Source: Enterovibrio gelatinilyticus (GTDB lineage Bacteria > Pseudomonadota > Gammaproteobacteria > Enterobacterales > Vibrionaceae). From it: 64,000 nucleotides of DNA. The translations under genes were made by a program, and so were the position numbers. The notes beneath the pieces were generated by a model that was given only the letters and a program-made list of their open reading frames with translations, was not told the origin of the DNA and ran no database searches. Below are positions 34,966 to 46,149 of the stretch, in pieces (positions within the stretch are counted from its first letter, which is position 1; each line of letters starts with the position of its first letter). Location: contig NZ_JAJUBC010000026.1 of the NCBI RefSeq assembly GCF_028683095.1, positions 18,742 to 82,741 on the forward strand, read 5' to 3'.

Positions 34966-35811
34966 ATGGCAACTGTTACCGCTGCCCTGGTTAAAGAACT
35001 GCGTGAGCGTACTGGCGCAGGTATGATGGAATGTAAAAAGGCGCTTGTAGAAGCAAACGCTGACATCGAACTAGCAATCGAAAACATGCGCAAAAGTGGC
35101 GCTGCGAAAGCTGCTAAGAAAGCAGGTAACATCGCAGCCGAAGGCGCTATCATCATCAAAGATGCTGATGGTGTTGCAGTATTGGTTGAAGTTAACTGCC
35201 AAACTGACTTCGTTGCTAAAGATGGTAACTTCTCTGCATTCGCTAACGAAGTTGCTGAAGCAGCCCTAGCGTCTAAAGCGACTGTTGAAGAACTGCAAGC
35301 GCAATTCGAAGAAGCACGTATCGCTCTAGTGACTAAGATCGGTGAGAACATCTCTATCCGTCGTGTTCAATACGTTCAAGGCGCATCTATTGCTTCTTAC
35401 CGTCACGGCGAGCGCATTGGTGTTGTTGTTGCTGGTGAAGGCGACGCAGAAGTTCTTAAGCACGTAGCTATGCACGTTGCTGCTTCTAAGCCAGAATTCG
35501 TTACTCCAGAAGACGTACCAGCTGACGTTGTTGCTAAAGAGCAACAAATCCAAGTTGAAATCGCGATGAACGAAGGCAAGCCTCAAGAAATCGCTGAGAA
35601 AATGGTTGTTGGCCGCATGAAGAAATTCACCGGCGAAGTTTCTCTAACTGGTCAACCATTCATCATGGAACCTAAGAAATCTGTTGGCGAATTCTTGAAA
35701 GAGAAAGGCGCGTCAGTTTCTAGCTTTGTTCGCCTAGAAGTAGGTGAAGGTATCGAAAAAGCTTCTGGCATGAGCTTCGCTGAAGAAGTTGCTGCTGCTC
35801 AGAAAGGTTAA
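34966..35811 (+). CDS. tsf: Translation elongation factor Ts
   Basis: EF-Ts is the nucleotide-exchange factor of EF-Tu. The 281-residue protein begins [20 protein letters not shown] with the UBA-like N-terminal domain, followed by the conserved DFVAK segment and a full core and C-terminal module. It is the second gene of the rpsB operon and has strong codon bias typical of abundant proteins. Confidence 0.98.
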   Translation: MATVTAALVKELRERTGAGMMECKKALVEANADIELAIENMRKSGAAKAAKKAGNIAAEGAIIIKDADGVAVLVEVNCQTDFVAKDGNFSAFANEVAEAALASKATVEELQAQFEEARIALVTKIGENISIRRVQYVQGASIASYRHGERIGVVVAGEGDAEVLKHVAMHVAASKPEFVTPEDVPADVVAKEQQIQVEIAMNEGKPQEIAEKMVVGRMKKFTGEVSLTGQPFIMEPKKSVGEFLKEKGASVSSFVRLEVGEGIEKASGMSFAEEVAAAQKG

Positions 35812-35829
35812 TCCTTTCTAGAGAACCCA

Positions 35830-35857
35830 AAAGACCGCAGAATCCTGCGGTCTTTTT
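35830..35857 (+). terminator. Terminator of rpsB-tsf
   Basis: AAGACCGCAG/CTGCGGTCTT (35831-35840 with 35845-35854) followed by TTT, just after the tsf stop. Confidence 0.9.
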
Positions 35858-35898
35858 ACAATCCCATCCGTATAAGTAAGTGCCTAAAGGTCGTGAGC

Positions 35899-36627
35899 AT
35901 GACTACAAACCCAAAACCAGCTTATCAACGAATTTTGCTTAAATTGAGCGGCGAAGCGCTGCAAGGAAAAGAAGGCTTCGGTATTGACCCAGCCGTTCTG
36001 GACCGCATGGCGCAAGAAATTAAAGAACTTGTTGAGCTTGGCGTACAAGTTGGCTTGGTTATCGGCGGTGGTAACCTATTCCGTGGTGCAGGTCTTGCAG
36101 AAGCGGGTATGAACAGGGTTGTGGGCGACCACATGGGTATGCTAGCAACCGTGATGAACGGTCTGGCAATGCGTGATGCGTTGCACCGTGCCTATGTGAA
36201 CGCGCGGGTAATGTCTGCAATCCCTTTGCAGGGCGTGTGTGACAGCTACAACTGGGCTGAAGCCATTAGCCAGCTTCGCAATGGTCGCGTGGTGATTTTC
36301 TCTGCAGGTACCGGTAACCCATTCTTCACCACTGACTCAGCTGCGTGTTTACGCGGTATTGAAATCGAGTCAGACATCGTGATTAAAGCTACAAAGGTTG
36401 ATGGTGTGTTCACTGATGACCCAGCGAAAAACCCTGATGCGGAGCTTTACAGCCACCTGACTTACCAAGACGTGCTGGAAAAAGAACTGAAAGTGATGGA
36501 CTTAGCTGCCTTTACTTTGGCACGTGATCACAAGATGCCGATGCGTGTATTTAACATGAATAAGCCAGGTGCTTTGCGCCGAGTTGTGATGGGTGAGCAA
36601 GAAGGCACACTAATTAATAACGGTTAA
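35899..36627 (+). CDS. pyrH: UMP kinase
   Basis: PyrH phosphorylates UMP to UDP and belongs to the amino-acid kinase superfamily. The protein is 242 residues from ATG 35899; a GTG six bases earlier is too close to the AAAGG site. Motifs are [22 protein letters not shown] and [16 protein letters not shown]. It stands between tsf and frr as in E. coli. Confidence 0.97.
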   Translation: MTTNPKPAYQRILLKLSGEALQGKEGFGIDPAVLDRMAQEIKELVELGVQVGLVIGGGNLFRGAGLAEAGMNRVVGDHMGMLATVMNGLAMRDALHRAYVNARVMSAIPLQGVCDSYNWAEAISQLRNGRVVIFSAGTGNPFFTTDSAACLRGIEIESDIVIKATKVDGVFTDDPAKNPDAELYSHLTYQDVLEKELKVMDLAAFTLARDHKMPMRVFNMNKPGALRRVVMGEQEGTLINNG

Positions 36628-36682
36628 TCTAATTTAATGGCATAATCCGTGAATTAGAAAAAGAATTTTCAAGGATACTCTC

Positions 36683-37240
36683 GTGATCAATGAAATTAAC
36701 GCAGATGCGAAAGAACGCATGCAGAAAAGCGTTGAAGCGCTGAAGAATACTCTGTCTAAAATCCGTACAGGTCGTGCACACCCTGCACTTCTCGATGGTC
36801 TGTCTGTCGAATACTACGGTGCACCGACCCCTCTGAAGCAACTAGCTTCTATCGTTGCTGAAGACTCACGCACACTTGCTATCACTGTTTTCGATCGCTC
36901 AATATCGCAAGCTGTTGAAAAAGCAATCATGAGCTCAAGTTTGGGCTTGAACCCAATGTCTGCAGGTGCAGTCATTCGCGTTCCATTACCACCATTAACG
37001 GAAGAGCGTCGTCGCGACCTCGTTAAGATCGTTCGTGGTGAAGCTGAAGGCGGTCGCGTTGCAGTACGTAATATTCGTCGTGATGCGAACAGTGATTTGA
37101 AAGGTCTTCTAAAAGAGAAAGACATTTCTGAAGATGATGAGCGTCGTGGTCAAGACGACATTCAAAAGCTGACAGACGCAGCAGTAAAAGATATTGACGC
37201 GATTCTTGAAGCGAAAGAAAAAGAGTTGATGGAAGTCTAA
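36683..37240 (+). CDS. frr: Ribosome recycling factor
   Basis: RRF splits the post-termination ribosome together with EF-G. The 185-residue protein shows [21 protein letters not shown] and the conserved [20 protein letters not shown]. It starts with GTG at 36683 after an AAGGA site. A terminator follows before uppS. Confidence 0.97.
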   Translation: MINEINADAKERMQKSVEALKNTLSKIRTGRAHPALLDGLSVEYYGAPTPLKQLASIVAEDSRTLAITVFDRSISQAVEKAIMSSSLGLNPMSAGAVIRVPLPPLTEERRRDLVKIVRGEAEGGRVAVRNIRRDANSDLKGLLKEKDISEDDERRGQDDIQKLTDAAVKDIDAILEAKEKELMEV

Positions 37241-37268
37241 TTCCGGCTACACTCTGATTCCATTGCCA

Positions 37269-37300
37269 AAGCGCTGTGCTAGCAGTACAGCGCTTTTTAT
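37269..37300 (+). terminator. Terminator between frr and uppS
   Basis: AAGCGCTGT/ACAGCGCTT (37269-37277 with 37287-37295) followed by TTTATTT. It lies only about 15 bp before the uppS start, so the uppS-onward operon may depend partly on read-through. Confidence 0.75.
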
Positions 37301-37315
37301 TTGCGAAGGATAATG

Positions 37316-38086
37316 ATGAGCTCCCAATCCTCCTGTCTAGAGATAGATCCTAGCCTGCTTCCAAAACACATTGCCGTCATTATGGACGGAAATGGCCGTT
37401 GGGCAAAAGCGCGCGGTAAAGCCCGAATGTTTGGGCATAAGGCCGGTGTTGATGCAGTTCGAAAAACGGTTTCTACTGCCAATCGCCTAGGTATACAAGT
37501 ACTAACCCTGTTTGCGTTCAGCAGTGAAAACTGGCGTCGTCCTGAAGAAGAAGTCAGCCTATTGATGGAGCTTTTTGTCACGGTTTTAGGACGTGAAGTA
37601 AAACGCCTTCACAAAAATGGTGTACGGCTCAAGGTAATCGGCGATAAGTCGCGATTTAGTCAGTCGTTACAAGATAAGATTGCATCGGCAGAAGCGATGA
37701 CTGCGAACAACCGCGGACTCACTTTGAACGTGGCCGCTAACTACGGCGGACAATGGGATATATTACAAGCAGTTCAAAAATTGGCGGGTCAAGTTGAGCG
37801 GGGAGAGATTCCACCGCAACAGTTGACCGAAGCCGATATTCAAGCACATCTAACAACAGCGTTTATGCCTGATGTTGATTTGATGATTCGAACCAGTGGA
37901 GAGTGCCGCATCAGTAACTTTATGTTGTGGCAGGCAGCTTATGCAGAGCTGTATTTTACTGAACAGTTTTGGCCCGACTTCGATGAGACTAGTCTTACCG
38001 AAGCCATTGCTTGGTTTATCAACCGTGAGCGCCGTTTTGGCTGCACCGGTGAACAAATTAAGGCCATGTTACAAGTAGAAAAATAG
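37316..38086 (+). CDS. uppS: Undecaprenyl diphosphate synthase (cis-prenyltransferase)
   Basis: UppS elongates farnesyl diphosphate to C55 undecaprenyl diphosphate, the carrier for peptidoglycan and O-antigen. From ATG 37316 it is 256 residues; ATG 37313 is immediately upstream and too close to the AAGGA site. The catalytic aspartate is in [16 protein letters not shown] (D24), and the conserved [14 protein letters not shown] and [20 protein letters not shown] follow. It heads the cdsA-dxr-rseP-bamA-skp-lpx cluster. Confidence 0.96.
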   Translation: MSSQSSCLEIDPSLLPKHIAVIMDGNGRWAKARGKARMFGHKAGVDAVRKTVSTANRLGIQVLTLFAFSSENWRRPEEEVSLLMELFVTVLGREVKRLHKNGVRLKVIGDKSRFSQSLQDKIASAEAMTANNRGLTLNVAANYGGQWDILQAVQKLAGQVERGEIPPQQLTEADIQAHLTTAFMPDVDLMIRTSGECRISNFMLWQAAYAELYFTEQFWPDFDETSLTEAIAWFINRERRFGCTGEQIKAMLQVEK

Positions 38087-38096
38087 AGGGTTTCGT

Positions 38097-38945
38097 TTGC
38101 TGAAACAACGTGTCTTAACGGCTTCTGTGTTAGCGCCATTAGTTATCGCAGGTATCTTCTTTTTGCCGTTCCAACTTTTTATCATTGCCGTGGCTGGTGT
38201 TACCCTGCTTGGTCAATGGGAATGGACTAAATTTGTCGCAACGTCTTCTCGTCTGGGGGCTTTTTTCGTGCCCGCAGCGGTGCTTCTTAGCTCGGCGTTT
38301 TTATTGCCACTGTCAGAATTAGGAATGAATTTATCCACCTTCAATGCAGGCGCGATTGCGTTAATCGGTGCACTGTGGTGGTTAGTGGCAACCGGTATGG
38401 TTTTGAAGTACCCCAAAGCAACAGGGTGGTGGGCTAACAGTGTACCGTTACAACAGGTTTTTGGCGTATTAACGCTGATCCCCTTTCTGTGGAGTGTACT
38501 GTTACTTCGTGCTTATCACTATGAGCTTGACCCTTTTCTCGGTGCCAAATTGGTATTGACCGTTTGTCTGCTCGTTTGGGCTGCGGATACGGGGGCATAT
38601 TTTTCAGGTAAGCGCTTTGGAAAACGTAAAATGGCACCCTCTGTTAGCCCGAATAAAACCGTTGAGGGTCTTATTGGTGGTTTGATAGCCTCGGTTGCCG
38701 TCACTCTTGTTGCGGCGAACTACTTTTCGATTCCATTTTCTTCACTTCCTATGCTTGGCGTCGTCGCCTTGGTGACATCATTTGCCTCCGTACTAGGTGA
38801 TCTTGCTGAAAGCATGTTTAAACGAGTGGCTGGCGTGAAAGACAGTGGCAGTATTCTCCCCGGTCACGGTGGAATACTGGATAGAATCGACAGCCTAACT
38901 GCTGCCTTTCCTGTTTTCACTGTATTGTATTTCTGGTTGGCTTAA
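38097..38945 (+). CDS. cdsA: Phosphatidate cytidylyltransferase
   Basis: CdsA makes CDP-diacylglycerol from phosphatidic acid and CTP at the inner membrane. The 282-residue protein has about eight membrane helices and the family signature near the C-terminus, KRVAGVKDSGSILPGHGG with DRIDSL. The start is TTG at 38097 with GAGGG at the right distance. It lies 10 bp after uppS, in one operon. Confidence 0.95.
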   Translation: MLKQRVLTASVLAPLVIAGIFFLPFQLFIIAVAGVTLLGQWEWTKFVATSSRLGAFFVPAAVLLSSAFLLPLSELGMNLSTFNAGAIALIGALWWLVATGMVLKYPKATGWWANSVPLQQVFGVLTLIPFLWSVLLLRAYHYELDPFLGAKLVLTVCLLVWAADTGAYFSGKRFGKRKMAPSVSPNKTVEGLIGGLIASVAVTLVAANYFSIPFSSLPMLGVVALVTSFASVLGDLAESMFKRVAGVKDSGSILPGHGGILDRIDSLTAAFPVFTVLYFWLA

Positions 38946-38948
38946 ATC

Positions 38949-38971
38949 ATTCACCGGCTCTCAGCCGGTGA
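38949..38971. other. Hairpin between cdsA and dxr
   Basis: TTCACCGGCT/AGCCGGTGAA forms a perfect stem with a three-base loop, but no U-run follows. It is more likely an mRNA-stability hairpin than a terminator. Confidence 0.5.
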
Positions 38972-39011
38972 ATCGCCTTTCTACCAGACGAAACAATGAT
39001 TAGAGTGTTCT

Positions 39012-40208
39012 ATGCGTAATTTAACGATTCTTGGTGCAACTGGTTCAATTGGAACGAGCACGCTCGCCGTAGTTGAAAAAAATCCTTCAGCGTACCGTGT
39101 GTTTGCGCTTTCCGCGAATGCCAATGTCAACGAAATGCTTCTACTATGTTTGAAGTGGAGCCCTAAGTTTGCGGCAATGGCAGATGAGAGCGCAGCAAAG
39201 TCTTTGCGCTTGGCGTTAGTGAATCAAGGGTCGAAAACAGAAGTATTAAGCGGCATCGAAGGTTTATGTGCGATTGCTGCGCATGACGAGGTCGATACCG
39301 TGATGGCTGCCGTTGTTGGCGCAGCAGGCTTGATGCCTACCATGGCGGCCGTTAAAGCGGGTAAGCGTATTTTACTTGCGAACAAAGAAGCCTTGGTCAT
39401 GTCAGGTCAGTTTTTCATTGACGCAGTGCATCAGTATGGTGCGGAACTACTGCCAGTCGACAGTGAACACAATGCGATTTTTCAGTGTCTTCCTTCTTCC
39501 ATTCAAGCGAAACCAGGTATTTGCGATTTGGCGTCTGAAGGTGTCAGTAAGATTTTGCTGACAGGCTCAGGTGGCCCATTCCGTTACACCGATATTGATG
39601 TTTTGGCGTCGGTTACCCCAGCACAAGCAATTGCTCATCCTAATTGGTCGATGGGACCCAAAATCTCAGTAGATTCCGCCACTATGATGAATAAAGGGCT
39701 GGAGTATATTGAAGCGCGTTGGCTGTTTAATGCTAAACGAGAACAGCTTGATGTGATTATTCATCCGCAGTCGGTGATTCATTCTATGGTCCAGTATCGC
39801 GATGGTTCTGTATTGGCACAGATGGGTCATCCAGATATGTGTACGCCGATAGCGTATGCTATGGCCTACCCTAATCGAATTGATGCAGGTGTGAAGCCGC
39901 TCGACTTTAGTGAAGTCGGGGAGTTTACCTTTTTGAAACCCGATTTTGATCGTTATCCTTGCCTGAAACTTGCCATTGAGGCGTGTTACGTTGGCCAAGC
40001 CGCCACCACCTCACTAAATGCGGCGAACGAAGTAGCAGTCGAAGCATTTCTAGGTGGCAAGATTGGATTTATGCAGATTGCCGAGATTAATGATGCTGTG
40101 CTACAACGTGCTGAGCTGGTGGAGCCATCAAGCATGGAATGTTTACTTGAAATTGATACTAAGGCGCGTGAAATGGCACAAGACTGTATGACGGGGTTCA
40201 CTCGATGA
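39012..40208 (+). CDS. dxr: 1-deoxy-D-xylulose-5-phosphate reductoisomerase
   Basis: Dxr (IspC) converts DXP to 2-C-methylerythritol 4-phosphate with NADPH, the committed MEP-pathway step. The 398-residue protein begins with the NADPH motif [13 protein letters not shown] and has [14 protein letters not shown] and the active-site [20 protein letters not shown] region. Its stop overlaps the rseP start by four bases (ATGA). Confidence 0.97.
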   Translation: MRNLTILGATGSIGTSTLAVVEKNPSAYRVFALSANANVNEMLLLCLKWSPKFAAMADESAAKSLRLALVNQGSKTEVLSGIEGLCAIAAHDEVDTVMAAVVGAAGLMPTMAAVKAGKRILLANKEALVMSGQFFIDAVHQYGAELLPVDSEHNAIFQCLPSSIQAKPGICDLASEGVSKILLTGSGGPFRYTDIDVLASVTPAQAIAHPNWSMGPKISVDSATMMNKGLEYIEARWLFNAKREQLDVIIHPQSVIHSMVQYRDGSVLAQMGHPDMCTPIAYAMAYPNRIDAGVKPLDFSEVGEFTFLKPDFDRYPCLKLAIEACYVGQAATTSLNAANEVAVEAFLGGKIGFMQIAEINDAVLQRAELVEPSSMECLLEIDTKAREMAQDCMTGFTR

Positions 40209-41560
40209 GCGGTATTCTTTGGAATTTACTCTTTTTCATCGTTGCGCTCGGTATCTTGGTTGCTGTGCATGAGTACGGGCACTTTTGGGTCGCTCGCCGA
40301 TGTGGCGTGAAAGTGGAACGTTTCTCTATTGGCTTTGGTAAGGCGATTTGGCAACGAGTCGGCAAAGATGGCACTGAGTACACCATAGCAATGATACCGC
40401 TTGGCGGTTATGTCAAAATGCTCGATGAGCGTGTTGACGATGTGCCACCCGAACAAAAAGACATGGCATTTAATAATCGCCCATTGTGGCAACGCAGTGC
40501 TATCGTGGCTGCGGGGCCTTTTGCTAATTTCATATTTGCCATCGTGGCCTATTGGCTGGTCATGGTCATGGGCGTACCTGCAATAAAGCCTGTGATTGGT
40601 GAGGTAGCTCCCCAATCTATTGCTGCGCAGGCCGGATTAGAGAGCGGCATGGAACTTACTGCCGTATCTGGTATCCAAACGCCTGATTGGGAGTCTGTTA
40701 ACTTACAGCTCATTTCGCACATTGGTGATGACGAAATGACGTTGTCGGTGATGCCAAATTCGAGCGCAGGTTACACTGTCGATAAATCGCTGGATTTGGC
40801 GACTTGGTCTTATGACCCAGAGTCTCAATCAGCGTTGCGTACATTAGGATTAACGCCTTATTCACCAGAGATCACCAACGTGATCGCACAGGTTGTTGAA
40901 GGAAGTGCTGCAGAGCAGGCGGGGTTACAAGTTGGTGACAAACTCGTCTCTGTTGATGGTGAGCCTGTTGATGATTGGAATGTGGTCGTCAATGTTGTCC
41001 GAGCTCATCCAGATTCAGTACTGCCTATTGCGATTAACCGAGATGGACGCGATATGATGCTTTCACTTACTCCGAATAGTCGCGAGCAAGGGGATAAGCA
41101 AGTGGGTTACGCAGGTTTCGCCCCACAAGTTGGAGAGTGGCCTGAAACGTACCGTTTTACATTGCAGTATGGCCCATTGGAAGCCATTCCTGCCGCCATG
41201 GATAAAACGTGGCAGGTGGTGGTGCTGACTGCACAAATGATCAAAAAGTTATTCACGGGCGATGTGGCAGTGAAAAACTTGAGTGGCCCTATTTCAATCG
41301 CCAAAGGTGCAGGGATGACCGCAGACTTCGGTCTGGTATATTTTCTCGGTTTTCTCGCGCTGATTAGCGTGAATTTAGGCATTATAAATCTGTTACCGTT
41401 ACCGGTTCTTGATGGCGGACACCTGTTGTTTTTTGGTGTCGAAGCCATAACACGCCGCCCCGTTTCTGAACGTGTGCAGGATATGGGATATCGGGTTGGT
41501 TCAGCCATTATCGTAGTACTGATGGCCGTGGCGTTATTTAACGATTTTGCCCGACTATAA
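40205..41560 (+). CDS. rseP: Site-2 intramembrane protease RseP
   Basis: RseP cleaves RseA after DegS to release sigma-E, and removes leftover signal peptides. The 451-residue protein has the zinc motif HEYGH in the first membrane helix (H22, E23, H26), two central PDZ domains (about 115-310), and the third ligand aspartate in [10 protein letters not shown] (D403). It is translationally coupled to dxr. A sigma-E-like promoter sequence lies inside it. Confidence 0.96.
   Translation: MSGILWNLLFFIVALGILVAVHEYGHFWVARRCGVKVERFSIGFGKAIWQRVGKDGTEYTIAMIPLGGYVKMLDERVDDVPPEQKDMAFNNRPLWQRSAIVAAGPFANFIFAIVAYWLVMVMGVPAIKPVIGEVAPQSIAAQAGLESGMELTAVSGIQTPDWESVNLQLISHIGDDEMTLSVMPNSSAGYTVDKSLDLATWSYDPESQSALRTLGLTPYSPEITNVIAQVVEGSAAEQAGLQVGDKLVSVDGEPVDDWNVVVNVVRAHPDSVLPIAINRDGRDMMLSLTPNSREQGDKQVGYAGFAPQVGEWPETYRFTLQYGPLEAIPAAMDKTWQVVVLTAQMIKKLFTGDVAVKNLSGPISIAKGAGMTADFGLVYFLGFLALISVNLGIINLLPLPVLDGGHLLFFGVEAITRRPVSERVQDMGYRVGSAIIVVLMAVALFNDFARL
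40651..40678 (+). promoter_or_regulatory. Sigma-E-like promoter inside rseP
   Basis: GGAACTT (40651-40657) and TCCAA (40674-40678) are separated by 16 bp, matching the sigma-E consensus closely. It points toward bamA, about 915 bp downstream. It is only a sequence match, and the site lies within coding sequence. Confidence 0.45.
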
Positions 41561-41592
41561 ATCAGCGTTTAGCAAGGACACTCAGAGCAGCA

Positions 41593-43992
41593 ATGGCGAT
41601 GAAAAAACTTTTACTGGCCTCTCTTCTTCTTTCTAGTTCTGTTACGGCCGATGAGTTCGTAGTAGAAGACATTCGATTTGAGGGGCTCCAGCGAGTCAGT
41701 CTCGGTGCGGCGTTGCTTTCGATGCCCGTGCGAGTTGGCGACAATATCGATGAAGGCGATGTATCAGGGATCATAAAATCCTTATTTTCGTCAGGGAACT
41801 TTGAAAACGTTCGAGTCTTCAGGGATGGCGATGACCTTTTAGTGAAGGTGATTGAGCGACCAACTGTCGCGAGTATTTCGTTTTCAGGAAACTCAGCGAT
41901 CGAAGATGAACAGCTTTCGGAGAATCTCTCCGCATCAGGCTTACGGGTTGGTGAAGCGCTTGATCGCACCACGCTTTCAAATATTGAAAAGGGACTTGAA
42001 GACTTCTACTACAGCGTGGGTAAGTATAACGCGTTGGTCAACGCTGTTATCACTCCACTTCCGCGTAATCGTGCTGACGTCAAGTTTGTCTTCACTGAAG
42101 GGGTGTCTGCCACTATTCAGCAGATAAACTTCATTGGCAACACAGTGTTTAGCGACGAAGAGCTTAAAAATAATTTTAAGTTGCGTGCGGACGTGCCTTG
42201 GTGGAACTTTCTCGCCAATGAACAGTATCAAAAACAAGTGTTAGCTGGAGATTTAGAAAGCCTACGCTCGTTTTACCTCAACCGTGGCTATTTGAAATTC
42301 CGCGTTGATGCGACAAACGTCTCTATTTCGCCTGATAAAAAGGGCGTGTATATCACTCTTAACATCGACGAAGGTCAGCCTTACACAGTGTCTGACGTCA
42401 ATGTCCGTGGTGGGAAGGACAGCTCAGCATTTGCATCGCTCGTCCCGTTTGAAGACGGAGAAGTCTACAGCGGTGAAAAAGTGACGCGTTTGGAAGATGA
42501 GATTAAGCGTGCACTAGGCGAGCAAGGTTATGCCTACCCTCAAGTCGCCACCATTCCTGAATTTAATGACGATGCTAATACCGTTGCATTAAACGTGAAT
42601 GTCGATCCGGGCAAGCGTGTTTATGTTCGCAACATCAAGTTTTCTGGTAATCAGATCACTCGTGATGAGGTGCTACGCCGAGAAATGCGTCAGATGGAAG
42701 GCTCGTGGCTAAATGCGAAGTCGGTTGAAACCAGTAAAGAGCGTCTTAACCGTCTAGGTTTTTTCGAAACCGTTGATGTTCGCACAACCCGTGTTCCTGG
42801 TACGGATGATCAGGTCGATGTAGAGTATTTCGTCAAAGAGACCAACTCGGGCAGTGTTAACTTTGGTATTGGTTACGGTACTGAATCAGGCATTAGCTTC
42901 CAAGCGGGTTTACAGCAAGATAACTTCGCAGGTTCCGGTAATCGTTTTGGTATCAATGCCATGATTAACGATTATCAAAAAAACCTGACACTGGATTATC
43001 GCGACCCTTATTGGACACTTGATGGGATCAGTTTGGGCGGTAAGATCTTCTATAACGAGTTTGAAGCATCAGACGCAAACATTGTCGATTATACCGACAA
43101 AAGTTACGGAACTAGCCTCACGTGGGGTTTCCCATTTGATGAGCTGAACTACTTCGACTTCTCGATTGGCTACACCCATCGCCAAATTGAAAATCTGGGT
43201 GGTTATTATCAAATCCAGAAATTCCTCGACTCGATGGGAGATAATGTGACTGATGACAGCGGACTCGAAGTCGATGACTTTGATTGGTCTGTTAGCTGGA
43301 GTCGCAATAACCTCAACCGAGGTTTCTTCCCAACTGCCGGTAATTATCAAAGAGCATCTTTCCGCATGACGGTACCGGGGTCTGATGCCCAGTACTTCAA
43401 AGCACAATACGATGTAAGACAGTATGTGCCTTTGACAGAGTCACACAGCTTCTCGCTGCTCATGCGTGGCCGTCTGGGTTACGGTAATGGCTATGGTAAG
43501 AACGATGAGAACGAGTACTTGCTACCGTTTTATGAAAACTTTTATGCAGGTGGTTACTCAACACTGCGTGGTTTCCGTTCGAACACTGCTGGTCCTAAAG
43601 CGGTATACGACCAAGGTGCTGGCAATAATCCAGCGTTGGTTGGTAGTAACGACTCTGTGGGTGGTAATGCCATTGCATTGGCAAGTGTCGAGTTAATTGT
43701 GCCAACGCCGTTTGTATCCATTGAAATGAAAAACTCGATTCGAACGAGTGTGTTTGTTGATGCAGCATCGGTATGGGATACCGAGTATGACTTAGATAAC
43801 GCTCGCGTTATCAGTGGGCAAGAATACATTTACGATTATAGCGATCCAAGCAACTATCGTGCGTCTTATGGCGCAGCGATTCAATGGCGCTCTCCAATGG
43901 GGCCATTGGTATTCTCATTGTCAAAGCCTATCAAGAGCTATGAGGGTGACGATGAGGAGTTCTTTACCTTTACAATTGGCCAAACGTTCTGA
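41593..43992 (+). CDS. bamA: Outer membrane protein assembly factor BamA
   Basis: BamA is the core of the complex that inserts beta-barrel proteins into the outer membrane. The 799-residue precursor (797 if the second ATG at 41599 is used) has a signal peptide cleaved after SVTA, five POTRA domains (about 20-420) and a 16-stranded barrel with the conserved LRGF-type loop motif (YSTLRGFRSN) and a terminal phenylalanine. It follows rseP by 32 bp and precedes skp, the standard order. Confidence 0.97.
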   Translation: MAMKKLLLASLLLSSSVTADEFVVEDIRFEGLQRVSLGAALLSMPVRVGDNIDEGDVSGIIKSLFSSGNFENVRVFRDGDDLLVKVIERPTVASISFSGNSAIEDEQLSENLSASGLRVGEALDRTTLSNIEKGLEDFYYSVGKYNALVNAVITPLPRNRADVKFVFTEGVSATIQQINFIGNTVFSDEELKNNFKLRADVPWWNFLANEQYQKQVLAGDLESLRSFYLNRGYLKFRVDATNVSISPDKKGVYITLNIDEGQPYTVSDVNVRGGKDSSAFASLVPFEDGEVYSGEKVTRLEDEIKRALGEQGYAYPQVATIPEFNDDANTVALNVNVDPGKRVYVRNIKFSGNQITRDEVLRREMRQMEGSWLNAKSVETSKERLNRLGFFETVDVRTTRVPGTDDQVDVEYFVKETNSGSVNFGIGYGTESGISFQAGLQQDNFAGSGNRFGINAMINDYQKNLTLDYRDPYWTLDGISLGGKIFYNEFEASDANIVDYTDKSYGTSLTWGFPFDELNYFDFSIGYTHRQIENLGGYYQIQKFLDSMGDNVTDDSGLEVDDFDWSVSWSRNNLNRGFFPTAGNYQRASFRMTVPGSDAQYFKAQYDVRQYVPLTESHSFSLLMRGRLGYGNGYGKNDENEYLLPFYENFYAGGYSTLRGFRSNTAGPKAVYDQGAGNNPALVGSNDSVGGNAIALASVELIVPTPFVSIEMKNSIRTSVFVDAASVWDTEYDLDNARVISGQEYIYDYSDPSNYRASYGAAIQWRSPMGPLVFSLSKPIKSYEGDDEEFFTFTIGQTF

Positions 43993-44014
43993 TTTTCAAT
44001 ATTAGGAGAATAGA

Positions 44015-44524
44015 TTGAAACCTACTATCAAAGCGGCAGGCCTGTGCCTAGCCATGTTCAGTGCTTCCGTGTTTGCGTCTGCAGCTGAGGCGGCTCAAAA
44101 AGTTGGCTACGTTGCGACAGGCCCTGTGCTGGCGCAAATGGCAAAGCAAAGTAACGTGAGCGAGAATCTGCGCAAAGAATTTAAAGATCGCATCGCTGAA
44201 GTGGAGCGTTTGGAAAGCAAATTGCAAAAAGGTGTTGAAAAACTGAAGCGTAATGGCGAGCTGATGAGTGATAGCGAACGCACTAAGCTTCAACGCCAAC
44301 TACAATCTTATGATGCAGACTACAAACTTAAAGTCGGCAATCTTAAAGAAGATGAGCGTAAACGTAGCGCTGAAGAACAACGCAAATTGGTAGAAAAACT
44401 GCAAAAGGCCATCGCACGTCTTGCGGAAAAAGAAGGCTATGACATGGTGCTAGATCGCCAAGCCGTTTTGTATGCAAGCCCGAAAGATGACCTGTCAGAG
44501 AAAGTACTGAAAGCAGTCAAATAA
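44015..44524 (+). CDS. skp: Periplasmic chaperone Skp (OmpH)
   Basis: Skp holds unfolded outer-membrane proteins in the periplasm as a jellyfish-like trimer. The 169-residue precursor has a signal peptide ending near SAAEA and a long coiled coil (about 50-145) rich in E, K and L. The start is TTG at 44015 after AGGAG. It sits between bamA and lpxD. Confidence 0.95.
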   Translation: MKPTIKAAGLCLAMFSASVFASAAEAAQKVGYVATGPVLAQMAKQSNVSENLRKEFKDRIAEVERLESKLQKGVEKLKRNGELMSDSERTKLQRQLQSYDADYKLKVGNLKEDERKRSAEEQRKLVEKLQKAIARLAEKEGYDMVLDRQAVLYASPKDDLSEKVLKAVK

Positions 44525-44536
44525 GTAAGGTAAAAA

Positions 44537-45562
44537 ATGGCTTCAATTACGCTCGCTGAATTAGCGGAAAAACTGGGTGCTGAATTGCATGGTGACGGAA
44601 CTGTTGCCATCTCTTCAATAGCGGGTATGGATAAGGCCGCTGATGGGCAGATTACATTTTTGTCCAGCAGCAAGTACCGTAAGCACCTTGCACAATGTCA
44701 AGCCAGCGCGGTGATGGTCAAGGAAGCCGACCTCGCATACTGCAGTGGCAATGCGCTTGTGGTTAAAGACCCGTATTTAGGTTACGCACTGACCGCTCAA
44801 CTGTTGGACTCGACGCCACGTTGCGCGACAGATATTGCACCAAGTGCTTATGTTTCGCCCTTGGCAACTCTCGGAGAGGGAGTGTCGATTGGTCACAATG
44901 CGGTGATTGAAGATGGGGCGGAGCTCGGCGCCAACGTTCAGATAGGTGCTGGTTGTTTTGTCGGGAAAAACGCAAAACTGGGCGCGAATACCAAGCTTTG
45001 GGCAAACGTGAGTGTCTATCATGGTGTTCAAATTGGTGCGTCTTGCTTAGTGCAGTCAGGCACTGTAATCGGTTCTGATGGGTTTGGTTATGCGAATGAC
45101 AAAGGTCGTTGGATTAAGATCCCTCAAGTGGGAACCGTACTGATCGGAGATCGTGTTGAGATTGGCGCGTGTACGACGATTGACCGTGGTGCCCTTGATG
45201 ACACTGTGATTAGTGATGGTGTGATCATCGACAATCTTTGTCAGATCGCGCATAATGTCGAGATCGGCGAAAATACCGCCATTGCTGGAGCAACGGTGAT
45301 TGCGGGTAGTACTAAGATTGGCAAACACTGCGTGTTTGGTGGTGCCTGTGTAGTCAATGGGCACATTGAAATTGCTGATGGCACCACGATCACTGGTATG
45401 GGTATGGTGATGAGACCTATCACTGAGCCTGGTATGTATTCTTCGGGTATTCCACTTCAAGCGAATCGCGAATGGCGGAAAACTGCTGCACGTGTTATGA
45501 AGATCGAAGACATGCATAAACGATTAAAAGCCGTTGAAAAACAGCTAGAAGACAGCGAATAA
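44537..45562 (+). CDS. lpxD: UDP-3-O-(3-hydroxyacyl)glucosamine N-acyltransferase
   Basis: LpxD adds the second 3-hydroxyacyl chain to UDP-GlcN in lipid A synthesis. The 341-residue protein has an N-terminal uridine-binding domain, a left-handed beta helix of hexapeptide repeats (about 100-300), the catalytic histidine in [10 protein letters not shown] and a C-terminal helix. It follows skp by 12 bp. The next gene, fabZ, is 132 bp away, further than in E. coli. Confidence 0.97.
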   Translation: MASITLAELAEKLGAELHGDGTVAISSIAGMDKAADGQITFLSSSKYRKHLAQCQASAVMVKEADLAYCSGNALVVKDPYLGYALTAQLLDSTPRCATDIAPSAYVSPLATLGEGVSIGHNAVIEDGAELGANVQIGAGCFVGKNAKLGANTKLWANVSVYHGVQIGASCLVQSGTVIGSDGFGYANDKGRWIKIPQVGTVLIGDRVEIGACTTIDRGALDDTVISDGVIIDNLCQIAHNVEIGENTAIAGATVIAGSTKIGKHCVFGGACVVNGHIEIADGTTITGMGMVMRPITEPGMYSSGIPLQANREWRKTAARVMKIEDMHKRLKAVEKQLEDSE

Positions 45563-45694
45563 CTGCTGTCTTTGGATGGCCTGCGCTTGTAGATGCCGGA
45601 ACATTGAGATACGTCTTAATTAACCGATTTCTTCAGAGTAGGCCATTTTGCGTTATCAACGACGAATAATAAGCTTTCATACGGGAATATTACT

Positions 45695-46147
45695 TTGAGT
45701 CGCGAAAACAACGTATTGACCATTAACGAAATTAGAGAATTGCTGCCACATCGTTATCCGTTTCTGCTTATCGACCGCGTTATTGATTTTGAAGAAGGTA
45801 AATATCTTCATGCAATTAAGAACGTTTCGGTGAATGAGCCGCAGTTTACGGGGCATTTCCCGCAGCTTCCTATTTTCCCAGGTGTATTGATCCTTGAAGC
45901 CATGGCACAAGCTACTGGCTTATTGGCATTCAAAACTTTTGGTAGTCCAAAAGAAAATGAGCTTTACTACTTTGCGAGTATCGACAACGCCAAGTTCCGT
46001 GCGCCTGTGACGCCGGGCGATCAAATGGTGCTGGAAGTAGAGTTCCTTAAAGAAAGACGTGGCATTGCAGCCTTCACAGGTATTGCAAAAGTTGATGGTA
46101 AGGTTGTGTGTTCTGCCGACCTGAAGTGTGCCAGAAGAGAGTTTTAA
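45695..46147 (+). CDS. fabZ: 3-hydroxyacyl-ACP dehydratase FabZ
   Basis: FabZ dehydrates 3-hydroxyacyl-ACP in fatty acid synthesis and so competes with lipid A for substrate. The 150-residue hot-dog-fold protein has [14 protein letters not shown] (catalytic histidine) and [15 protein letters not shown] (catalytic glutamate). The start is TTG at 45695. It ends 2 bp before the lpxA start. Confidence 0.97.
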   Translation: MSRENNVLTINEIRELLPHRYPFLLIDRVIDFEEGKYLHAIKNVSVNEPQFTGHFPQLPIFPGVLILEAMAQATGLLAFKTFGSPKENELYYFASIDNAKFRAPVTPGDQMVLEVEFLKERRGIAAFTGIAKVDGKVVCSADLKCARREF

Positions 46148-46149
46148 TC

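Noticed and set aside
34875..35351. 158-residue frame antisense to tsf
   Set aside because: An open antisense frame caused by strong codon bias in tsf; serine/alanine-rich with no domain.
41795..41823. Second sigma-E-like match at the start of bamA (GGAACTT-N17-TCAGG)
   Set aside because: The spacer is 17 bp and the -10 is poor; it lies inside bamA, so it was not kept as a promoter.
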